Shown: in pieces, positions 38,674-48,752 of the stretch
Layout: the number at the start of each line of letters is the position of its first letter
Numbering within the stretch: position 1 is the first letter of the stretch
DNA from: Eleginops maclovinus
Taxonomy: Eukaryota; Chordata; Actinopteri; Perciformes; Eleginopidae
Reading direction: 5' to 3'
DNA: 64,000 nucleotides
Assembly: GCF_036324505.1 (NCBI RefSeq)
Contig: NC_086364.1
Coordinates: 21,729,148 to 21,793,147 of the forward strand
Made by a program: the position numbers and the translations under genes
The notes under the pieces: model-generated
The model's input: only the letters and a program-made list of their open reading frames with translations
Told to the model about the DNA's origin: nothing
Databases searched by the model: none

Positions 38674-38683
38674 GTTACGTAAT
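38674..38683. promoter_or_regulatory. E4BP4 site, GTTACGTAAT
   Basis: Exact RTTAYGTAAY match and the only occurrence with the canonical TTACGTAA core and proper flanks. It is at the edge of the 72-bp satellite. Confidence 0.6.
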
Positions 38684-39111
38684 ATCTTTTGATCTTTTCT
38701 TGAACCTCCCCAACTAGTTTCGTTGCTTAAACCTCACCACACGGGTTGATTTTCGAGTCACAAGTCTAACCAAATATTTAAAAGAGCTTCCTTTTTACAA
38801 AGGTCTGCCGGCACTCACATTGTTTTAGGAGTCATTGGCAAACGACCCGTTGTGTAATTTAGGCATGAGAAGATGTTGCACTAAGCACATGGCTCCCGTC
38901 CATATACATTCCCTGATACAGTCGTCTAAATGCAAGTGTGATATACAACCATTCAATGCTTTTCATTACCCAAAGGACTGTGTTTAAATCAGAGGAATGA
39001 CATAACAAAATAGTTAAGACTCCCCGGCCCTGTGTGTAAATCTCCTCTGTGCTTTGTGTCTGCCATCATGACACGCATCGCTGTTTGTGTTCAAGATGAA
39101 TCAAAACTTCA

Positions 39112-39121
39112 ATTACATAAC
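39112..39121. promoter_or_regulatory. E4BP4 site, ATTACATAAC
   Basis: The complement GTTATGTAAT is an exact RTTAYGTAAY match, 1.9 kb upstream of the predicted nfil3 exon 1. Confidence 0.5.
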
Positions 39122-39316
39122 ATGATTGCTTTCTGGCCAGAAGAGCGTATTCAAAACTCAGCTTATTGTGAGAAGTACAATGCCGGATGTGAGCTCCTGC
39201 CACCATTAAAGAGAAACGTTCCGCTTGGGTTCACGAGCTTACAATAACACAATGTCTGTGGTTTCCTCCTGAACGCTGGTGTCGCAATAGTTAGTGTTAG
39301 CTCCAAACACAATGAG

Positions 39317-39326
39317 GTTGCATAAT
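39317..39326. promoter_or_regulatory. D-box, GTTGCATAAT
   Basis: The complement ATTATGCAAC is an exact RTTATGYAAY match, 205 bases after the site at 39112. Confidence 0.5.
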
Positions 39327-40384
39327 AAGTCCTTTCCTGGGGGGGTATACACATAAATCCAAGGCAGTCCATCTGTGGGGGCAGGAAATATTCATTCCAC
39401 TTATGCAAGTCATTTGATAATCCCTTAGAGGCAAGTAAAACAAAAGAGGTGATCCCTTAAACTAATCCATCCAACTAATTCTGATCCAAACAGTTCTTGT
39501 GTTTATGATGGGTGAAATATAGATTGATAGAAAGGTTTTAACATTTGTAAAGAAGAACTAAAAGTTTGCCAGGTGAGAAAAAGTGTTCTCTGTTTCTGTT
39601 TCAAACCAGTTGTCCCCCAAAAGATTGGTTGTATAGGTCGTGTTTCTAGGCAGATTAGCCATAGTTACGATAATCCTTACGCAGCGAACTCCAGTGGCCG
39701 CGGTAATTATGACAGGAGTGTAAAGAACAACAAAGCCTGGGTCAGGAGGTCCGTGTTCGTGTCTAGAGAGTCCCTAAATATACGAAAACTCTCAAAAAAA
39801 GGAGCAGAAAAGTGCAATAACGCAGATCAAGCATCATGGGGGGACAAATGGACACTTAGCATAATTACACCAGAGAGCTAACAAACTAGCACGTGGACAA
39901 ACAGAAGAACAATCACTGGAATTCTGAAGGTCCTTCAGAGACACAAAACAATCATTATGTATACTAAACAACAAAGCCTGGGTCAGGAGGTCCATGCTCG
40001 TGTGCGGAGTGTCCCCAGAAATGCAAAAACTCGAAAACCTTACCGTATCAAATCCAGAGTTACGACCTCTAGTGGCCGTAGTAATTATGACGTTAGCCAA
40101 GGAGGACATTCACAGGACTTTCACCCAAGGGAACGGAGTTTGTGTTACTACATCAGCTCATAATGAGTACAACATCACATACTTACATACTTATTAAACC
40201 CAAACCATCTTTTCCTGAGGCTAACCAAGTAGTTTGTTGTTCAGACATCACTAATTAGTTTCAGTTTAACGACACGTAAACACTTTGACTGTTTACAGCG
40301 TTTACTTTGAACTTAATACATGTAGTCATGCATGTAATCTGCACCATTTCAGTGTATCTCCCCTCCCTTTCAGAGACCTGGTAC

Positions 40385-40394
40385 ATTATGCAAC
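40385..40394. promoter_or_regulatory. D-box, ATTATGCAAC
   Basis: Exact RTTATGYAAY match, about 0.65 kb before the promoter-proximal D-box. Confidence 0.55.
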
Positions 40395-41038
40395 AAAAGC
40401 ATGTAAGTAATAAACCCCAACCTCCTCAGAACTCCCCTTTTCTGATAATGCAACGCCAAGAGCTGGTGATAAATCAGACGTTTAACCGAGCCTTGGTTCA
40501 CCTAACCCAGCTGTGGTTTTTAGATAATGTAAAGAGGTAAAAAGTACAATGTTTCTAAAGAGAGACTTTGAAATACTCCGAAAATGCCCTTAATTTCTTC
40601 CTACAACGACTGTACCCTAACCTGTAGAACAACTACAGGACATTTACATATATTTCCTGCAGGCAGTAAGCTTTGAGTCTTCTGCAGACGTAACAAACAT
40701 TGATTTGAGTTACTCAGAAAGTCTCGTGGCTCTGCTTTCTGCACCAACGACGAGAATCTGCTTTTCCTACAATGTGTGTAAAACCGCGTCTGTCATATTC
40801 CTGAGCTCACGACTCGTCTATATGTGGGTAGATTTTTGTGAATGTCTGGTCCTCCTGTTATGGATATCATAGGCCTCAATCTGACTGAGTCTGCCTAAGA
40901 ACCTATAGTCCATCCTCACAGCCTCCCCCCTCCTCAACATCTCCTTCCCCTGCAACAGGATTTGAAGGCGAGCAAAGAGAGGGAGGGGGCAGAGGCGAGA
41001 GAGAAACAAAAAACGTGACTAGGCACCCAAAGCGTCCT

Positions 41039-41048
41039 GTTATGCAAC
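41039..41048. promoter_or_regulatory. promoter-proximal D-box of nfil3, GTTATGCAAC
   Basis: Exact RTTATGYAAY match. It lies about 50 bases ahead of the AG-rich first-exon region and 265 bases before the predicted donor at 41313, the position expected for a core promoter element. Confidence 0.7.
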
Positions 41049-41074
41049 AACTGACCTACTAACATACATTTAGA

Positions 41075-41312
41075 GACTGCGCGAGAGGGAGAGAGGGACG
41101 AGAGAGAGAGAGAGAGAGAGAGTGCGCGAGAGGGAGAGCGAGAGAGAGAGGAAACATGACATGAGCAGCGCACTGAAGACAAGCAGCACTGTGTTATACC
41201 TGCAGTTAACGGAGAGCTGCTGTTTGGAAAGTGACGGAGAGGACCGGTGCGTAAAAGCGGATTTGTTGGACAGAACACCACGTGGATTTCGTGCTTTTTC
41301 AGACAAAAAACG
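41075..41312 (+). other. nfil3 5' UTR exon 1 (5' end approximate)
   Basis: A G/C- and AG-rich stretch ending AAAAACG with the donor GTAAGC at 41313. It contains an (AG)n run (about 41099-41122), a two-codon frame ATG ACA TGA (41156-41164), an overlapping ATG at 41161 whose frame is open through the donor, and a CACGTG E-box at 41279-41284. The start is set by the end of the D-box/promoter stretch and is only an estimate. Confidence 0.55.
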
Positions 41313-43104
41313 GTAAGCTCGTGCGTTTATTCATGTCGTAGTTGTTGTAATAAAACATAATGTTGCATATGAGAGGTTCCTTGAGGAATTTTGAGTCGCT
41401 CCTACGCCACGAGTGTTTGTTTTGGGTGCGTTTTCTCAATGTCAAAGCGAGCCTGCCCCCCACTATAAGGGTGTGTGTGTGTGTGAGAGTGGGTTGGGGG
41501 GGGGGGGGGGGGTGTAGTGAAAGCAAGGTTTTGGGATTCTTTCAGAAAAAGTGGCTTTGGTGACGAATGTGGATATTTTTTTTTGAGCGGTGCCACACTT
41601 GTCATGAAGAAGGGTCAACATATCCGCGCGCTGTTGTGTAATACATGCATTCCCAACTCTTATATTCCCGGTGGGTTGTGGGGGTTTTACGGGAGCTGCA
41701 AGTGACGAAAGAAATAATCGAAAACTGCGTAATCGATTCATCCTTAGCGTAATCTTGAATGCAAAAAAAGAGGCAGGCAGGCATGCTGCTCCTGAAGGTG
41801 GATTTTCCTGCACTTAAACTTACAGTACAACACATTCAGAGACAGCGTGGACTTTGAGAAACTGAGATTTCTAAAGTATTTTCTTTGACGAATAATCGAG
41901 AAATGAATCGGCTGTTATTAAGTCTGTTTATCCAAGATGTGTGTCAGTAATACACCTGTATTATTTAACAACACATATGAACCGTTATTATTACCACATA
42001 AACAGAATATCCCACACGTGTAACGTTCAGTGTCAGGTTTATATGAAGCAGGGACTCATTTGATTTATCCAGAGCCAGCATTTTGGGTTAGTAGGCTAGT
42101 CCATGCACTAAAATCCCATGCAGGCACCGCGCGCGGACACACTTCTCTCCGTCACGTGTAGCAGCGCTTTGTAAAGGTTAACGCTCCGGGTTAACCCTTT
42201 ATTGGTCTGTAGCAGTGTGAAGGGGCACAACACGATCCGGGGCACACCGATGATCCTCTTGGATACATGTGGACGTTTTTATTTAGTTTGGCTTTGCTGT
42301 ACAGCGGCGGCTCGTGGGGATCCAGAAATATAAAAAGGATGAGGAATGGTGAAGCTCTGCCAGGTGAGGTGTGGATCCGAACATCTGGATCAAAGATAGG
42401 TGTTTCTAAACAGCTCAGTTAACAGCTAATATAGAGGTTTGTGTTTGTTAGAACATGGCTCTTCAGGAACGAGTAGAGTTCTTGTTGAGACGCGCGTGTT
42501 TTGGGTGGATTTCATACCCCACATGGATCCACGCAGTCGCCTCGGATGACTGGGAATCCGATTAAATATGCATGAAGACGATTTGTCAGACAGAGCAACA
42601 AAGAAGGCATGCGGGGTAACACATTTCTCACAATGTGTTGCTATGTGAATGATAGGGGGGGGGGCTTTTTAAGGCGATAATGAACCATTAATTTAATGAA
42701 CCTGAATGCGTGCTGAAGCTCCTGCAATCCAGCTCTGCTCCCCTACAGTGATGTAACATTGCGTCCTAACTTGCACACAGGTGACAAAGACAAAGCATAA
42801 TAGTTTTATGGGATGTTTTATGATGAGAAAAGTCATTTTGGCTCGTTTTCAACACCGGCTTTGTGGTTCACTACACGTGGGCATGGTCTCCTCCATCTCC
42901 TGCAGATTCTTTCTCCACATGTACTCTGCTCACATTAAAGCAGTGGTTCTCTGGGAAACTGACCCAATGGAGTGAACTGTACTTTACGCAGTGTAAATTG
43001 CCCATGTGTTGCTGTACACCGTGTAGTAGGGAACATTTAGGATTGCTGTGCATGGTGTATAATGAGTGAATTAAATAATGGAAGTGGATCAAAGTACGGG
43101 GCAG

Positions 43105-43114
43105 ATTATGCAAT
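43105..43114. promoter_or_regulatory. D-box, ATTATGCAAT
   Basis: Exact RTTATGYAAY match in nfil3 intron 1, followed about 50-80 bases later by a G/C-rich patch with CCAAT (about 43171). The patch could be an enhancer or alternative promoter. Confidence 0.5.
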
Positions 43115-45979
43115 AGGCGGAAACCCAGTCTGTGGCTGCAGTCCTGCGCTTTGCTGCGGAGTGGACGCTGCCAATTGGTTGGCGCACAAACAGAGGTCTC
43201 TATGCCAGAGAAATGTAGGTCACATTAGTCCTGTGGGAGGGGGAGGGAGGGAGGGAGGGATGGGGGCACAACCGCCGCTGACTAGAAAGGCAGAATCCAA
43301 ACCCCACCAAAATAAATCCTCTCCGCGCCACAACAAAGAAACGAGACAGGCAGAAAGAGAAGATGAAAAGCAGCTCGACCTAAATAAATACACTTACTCT
43401 TCAGAAAATAAACAAATATTTAAAAAATGGATTGGGCCAAGCTGGGTTAAACTGATTCTTATCTGACTCACACTCACATGATGTTCTTATTTGGTGTATT
43501 TCTTTCTGTATTGGACAATAAAACTGATTTTCATGCAAAAAGCCCAACTTTAAATGTCATTTAGCCAAAAATGCTCAGACGTTTCTGGAAATAAGCATGA
43601 AAACATATTTTAAAATGTCTTATCAACCAAGTAAACTAACTATAGGATGTTCTTATTGATATGATCAGTGTTGACTGATAGATCTGCCATTAAATCAACT
43701 AAGTAAAAAGCCCGACTCTCAAGATGTGTTCATAGATTTTTTGGAAAAAACATGTAAAATATATGACTTTGTCAACTGATTTATATTATCTGATCTAATC
43801 GACAAACCAAAACTGAATTTCATGCAAAAGCCCCGCTGTTATCTACTGAAAAAGAAGGATAAAGAGCTCCATGCAGTGAGCCAATTTTAAATCTTGTTTA
43901 CCCGAGATGTGCCCAAACCTTTCTAGGAAACAAGCACAATAAACATAAAATACGCCTATGACCTAAGACTATAACAACCAGTTAGTCAAGTTAATGGAAA
44001 ACAACTGCTTTTCCCAACACTTTGTGAAGCTGATTACATCACTGGTCTGACCTGTTAGACAACTGTTGTGTAATTCAGGTTTAATGAAGCTTAAATGTGG
44101 AAGGGGGCGTTCACAGTCAGCGGCTTTCCATCCTGTCCTCTTGACTTTCTCAGGGTTTCCTGGCACACATACAAGCAGATCAAATATGAGCTTTGTTTTT
44201 GTGCTGCGGTCTGGAGCCGTCGCTGAGGCGAATTACAGGGCCAGTCGGCCAAGGGAGCACATGTGACCTGTGCAACACATGGACTGAGTCACTCGGCCTT
44301 TCTTTCCGTCGGTTGATACGGCCTGTTTCGTGGAAACAAGGATCTAGGTTGGATAACTGCGCCTCGCTGGCATGCTGCCGGCTTTCCTAACCCCCCTCGT
44401 CCCTCTTTTTTTTCCTGGGAGTTTAAAGTCAGCCCCTACACTTGGAATTCAGGCCGACCCCACCCATGATTAGGAAAGTGACTGAGTAGAAGAGATGGAA
44501 TCACTTATAAACTTCGTAGAAACACTCAATCAGCAAAATGTACTTAAAGGGATTAACATAAAAGTACCCAATGCAGAAAAATATCCCGAACACAATATTT
44601 CCCTTTGTATTGTAAAAAAATACTCAATCAAAGTACAAGTATCTCAATAGTTGAGCACATGTTCAGTCCGCCTTTGCCAAGTACATGTGGTCAAGTACTA
44701 TTTGGACATAATTGTACTTACTTGAGTGTTTCCATTCAACTCTACTCCATATTTCTACTCCGCTTCGGTGCTTTTCACATCTAAAACACATCATATGCTG
44801 ACGATGCAACGAAGAGTTATCTAAAACTGGCTCCACATTGAGAAACTACAAGTTTAAAATGCTCTTACATGTATCTATTAAAGATAAAAACGGGATCATA
44901 TGATATTCTTACAGGTAAAATACTATAATAAGACCCAATCTGCATCACTTTGAATACTTTCAGTACATTTTGCTGTTAAAACTTCTGTATTTCCACTTAA
45001 AAAGCATTTAGAATCGAGGAGTTTTTTCTTCCTCAGTTGCTTAGACTGTAGTATTTCTACTTTGACTTAAGGACCATCCTCCCCCTCTGCACCACATGCC
45101 ATACATTGCATTCTTCCCATTTCATCACTGAAGCATACCCTTCCTCCTCCTCCTCCTCTTTTTTATTTAAAACCTGCGCCCATTCCCTGAAACGCTCCAC
45201 AGAAACACATGGGATTGAACTCGCTTCGCCGTTTCCGTGAACACTTATAGACTCTTCTTGGGGAGGAGGGGGGATTCTTTTACCGTGCTATCATTCCACA
45301 AGTGCCACAGACTCCTAGTGATGACCCGTGAAGAACATTTGATAAATTGGGACAGAGGAAACTAGGTCAAGGAACTGTGTCTGGCTGCAAGGCACTGGAG
45401 GAAAAGTACTTTAATGCATTCAAATAAACAGCTGGATTTCATCTTTCTTGGAAGAGGTGGAAGAAGTACTTAAAATAGATTTCTAGGACAAATATTTGTA
45501 TTGGAATTTCGTTTTTTCAGTAAAAGACATCCCACAAATGTTTACCGCCCCAGAAAAAAAGGGAAAATGTAAGAAATAAAACGTCTTATTATTTGTAATT
45601 CATTATTTCAAACACTGTTTTATATTTAGAGTAGGCCTATGTTTATCAGACACTATTTAAATAAGAACTGAAGAAGTCATTCATAAAAAAAACTACAGCA
45701 TCAAAATGTATATAAAGTCAATTTAAGAACCTCCAATGAAGTATCACAGAGTAAATACACTCAGTGATATCCCAACAGTGATTATTGGCCCTGTTCCTTT
45801 CGTGGCATCTCCGTAAAGCTTATGTAATTTGGATGACAAAGAGGGGTGAATGAAATGGATTACAGTCTGAGCTGCGAGGCAGAGACACGCGATGTAGGGC
45901 GGCGTGATTCACGTTCATTCACATGGTGAGGGGCGGTGGGGGGGGGGGGGTGCACCACTCTGACTTAATTAAAAACACC

Positions 45980-46150
45980 AGAGTTCATTCATGCGCCCGC
46001 GTGCACGATGGCTGCGGGACAGAAACGCAATGTGCGCACGCGCTGACGTCAATCCGTCTCCTCCTTTCGTCCATTTCTCAAATTCTGCTTTTGGCCGTGT
46101 CGAGCCACTGGTTCAGAGGGAGTCCGATATGATTGGCTGCCCCTTTTTGT
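45980..46150 (+). promoter_or_regulatory. CpG-rich patch with palindromic CRE; candidate alternative promoter
   Basis: The stretch has many CpGs (GCGCCCGCGTGCACG, GCGCACGCG), a full CRE TGACGTCA at 46044-46051, and an inverted CCAAT (ATTGGCTG, about 46133-46140). It lies about 2.2 kb before the nfil3 coding exon. No donor was matched to it with confidence. Confidence 0.35.
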
Positions 46151-46676
46151 TGTTGCTATGGGTGACACATTCCTTCTACAACAGTGTGCCTCTGGTTTCA
46201 AAGCTAATCCCATCTCCATCTCCATCCCTCTTTGTTTTAACTCTCCGTCATTGATTCCCTTCCTTTGTCTCCCATCGCTCTCACCTCTCCATCTATATTT
46301 AGACAGCGCTCTGATCCCTGCGTCTCTTTGTTCTTTCTTTGTCTGCTTTCTGATCTTTTCCATCGACGTCTCACCTCCCCGCAGCTCGACTGACCTATAT
46401 TCCGGTTATCCGGGCGGCGGAGGCAGCGATAGTCGAGTGTCAGTCCTCCGTTTTTATGTCAGTGGACACACTGGGGAAAAAAAGTACTTTCTCTTGTGCC
46501 CAAAAACTCATGTAGATAAACGTCCGGCCAAGCAGAGGAAGACGTATAGACACTTCTGAACACATTTGGCTTGAAAGATAAGATTCCTAGATTGGGGAGA
46601 AACTGAGAAGAAGGTGGTGCCAACGTCTGAATTGAAGTCTCTTTTTTCCCAGGTTCAACGCCAGGATACGCCTGTA

Positions 46677-46686
46677 GTTACATAAC
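46677..46686. promoter_or_regulatory. E4BP4 site, GTTACATAAC
   Basis: The complement GTTATGTAAC is an exact RTTAYGTAAY match, identical to the site next to the nfil3-like coding exon. Confidence 0.55.
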
Positions 46687-46849
46687 GGTGTCAGATCCTG
46701 GGAAGAGCAGAGTGTAACCGGTGTAAACGCCTCGCAAGATTATGAGCTTACACATTCAGACGTAGTGTAATAGTGTTTACGCTGTTCAACACAGGGGTGC
46801 AGATGTTGAGTAACACGCTCTGACTGCAGCTGGATCTGCCCCGGCCTCG

Positions 46850-46859
46850 ATTATGCAAT
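46850..46859. promoter_or_regulatory. D-box, ATTATGCAAT
   Basis: Exact RTTATGYAAY match, 173 bases after the site at 46677 and 1.9 kb before the nfil3 start codon. Confidence 0.55.
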
Positions 46860-48318
46860 CAATAAAAGTTCTCCTGCCTTCAGTTAACGGTTAGAATACA
46901 GCGAACTGCTTCTTAAATATGACAGAAATGAAGGAAAGTGGGGCCAACGATGTTTTTTGTTGCACGTTTAACTGAACACAAAGGCACCCACGTAGAAAAG
47001 CATGAGAGTTTAGGAAAAAAATCCAAGTGCAATATCAACAGTGCTTCTTCTTCTAGGGTTTTCTTTTTAAGTAGACCCTAAAAATAACAACACACTGGTC
47101 ATGTCTGGACTCTGGAGGCACACCTGTTCAGCTAATAAAAGAGGGCCTCCACGCTGCGTTCGAGGAACCATCTCCATAGATATGAGACTTCCGACCACCC
47201 CTCGTGTTTCGACCCAAATGTTAAAAGGCAGAATTATTCTTGCACGCCCCCCCGCCTGCTTTCTTCACAGGAGCCCCGTGACCTAAATGTATCAATGCCC
47301 CCCCTCCCCTTCCAAATCTCCCAAGCCTCTTTATGCTTGACCTGCACTGGCTGCTGCTGCTGCTGCTTTTGTCCGCCTTATCTGCTCACTCTGCATCATT
47401 GATTTGGCATTGAGTTGTTTTTGGTGACGAATGCCGCCACATTCCTCCGTGGATGAGCGCATGGGGGGGGGGGGGGGGGGGGTAGCGGTATTTCAGCATT
47501 GTTTGCCAGTGGAACAGCAGTGGGTTGTGCCTTGTGTGAGGTGTTTTTGTTTTGGTGCAATGTTCTAAAATGGATCCGGGGGAACCACACTGGTGGTGCT
47601 TCTGACTCCCCTCCTTTTCGCTCTCTCTGGCCCAAAATACTCAGCAGACAAACAAATCATCTTTAAACAACTTGTGTTTGTGCTCTCAGCGTGTCAGAGT
47701 GTCATGTTACATTATTCATTTCATGGGGGCACTTGCCTCAGTCGCCATTGCAAGTGCAAGAAAAGTGCAGCCTTAGATATTTGTAGTTTGTTTTTAAACC
47801 TTGAACTGAAGCCTTAATAACTAAAGATCCAAAGGCTTTATTGTGTGCACACGTCTACAGTGTAGTTTGGCTTTCCACCAACAGTGAGACATATAAACAA
47901 AAGGAAATAGTGCAAGAAAAACATAGAATGAAAGACAAATGGTGAAAGTAGATGGGCGCCAAGATGACATTCGGTCAACTGCCGTGCAATGAACTCAATG
48001 CCCTCCTTACATCACAAAAGTCAACATCAACATGCCGGGAGAAGGGTCAGGGGTCAGAGGCTGCAGACAGAGCAGATCAATAGGCGGGCTGAAAGGTCAG
48101 ACGTTGAAGTCTAGGAACCACTCATCAGGTTGCCAGGGGAGACTCCCCGAGTTAAAGCCAGACATGCAAAAAGGAAAGCTGGACCGATGTTGAAATGTGT
48201 CTTTGATCATGAGTAACAACGTCGTTATATAAAAGATTCTGCCATGAAAATGCATAATGGATCCCCAGCACTCCACCTGGATTAACACAATCGTTGTCCT
48301 CTGTTTTTATCTCTGCAG

Positions 48319-48752
48319 CCTTTCATTCTGCACTCAACCGAAGAGAGACAGACAGACGGAGCGAGTGCGAGGCTCCCCGAGAGACTGACAAGTGGAGGTA
48401 GACGGGACGACCTACATCCTGCTGTTTCCGTGGAGATCTAGGACACTCCTCCGCCTGCTCAGTTTTTACAACCGACTGCGGAACAAGCCAGAGGAAAACA
48501 AGAGATTTGTGCTTTTTTAAGACACACTTAAATACTTGGAGGAGTCTGGACACTGAAGTGGATAGATGAGGGTTACTAATGCACAGCTCCAGATGTTCTT
48601 TATCATTTGGCACTTGAGCCCCCTCCTACCCTAACTACACTGAACTTTCAATAAGCAGATTTTACGAGAAGAGCTGTTTTTGTCATCCCCTTGACCTCTA
48701 ACCTGCTCCTTTCCCCTAAGTAACATTTCAAACTGGCTGCCACGACACGAAG
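48319..48752 (+). other. nfil3 5' UTR in exon 2
   Basis: Leader between the acceptor and the start codon. It carries a 22-codon upstream frame, ATG at 48566 to TAA at 48632-48634. If exon 1 is spliced as predicted, the frame from 41161 continues into this exon and stops at TGA 48386-48388, giving a 73-residue upstream frame. Both end before the main ATG, so they would reduce initiation and not extend the protein. Confidence 0.55.

Larger units (their letters stand above)
38646..41030 (+). promoter_or_regulatory. nfil3 upstream region
   Basis: No coding gene. It contains four exact D-box/E4BP4 decamers, listed separately, and a fifth follows at 41039. It also contains a duplicated segment: AACAACAAAGCCTGGGTCAGG at about 39727 and 39966, each near (C/T)(C/A)AGTGGCCG(C/T)(G/A)GTAATTATGAC, probably an old dispersed repeat. 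The D-boxes lie both inside and outside the repeats. Confidence 0.5.
41313..48318 (+). other. nfil3 intron 1 (predicted, 7.0 kb)
   Basis: Donor CG/GTAAGC at 41313 and acceptor TTTTTATCTCTGCAG ending at 48318. It contains G runs of 17 (41496-41512), 13 (45938-45950) and 20 (47463-47482), CACGTG E-boxes at 42015-42020, 42153-42158 and 42874-42879, three D-boxes, a diverged duplication (43500-43950, CATGCAAAA(A)GCCC), and a fragment (about 44600-45010) of the AAGTAC/TTGAGT repeat family seen at 53-57 kb. No other coding exon is recognised. Confidence 0.55.
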
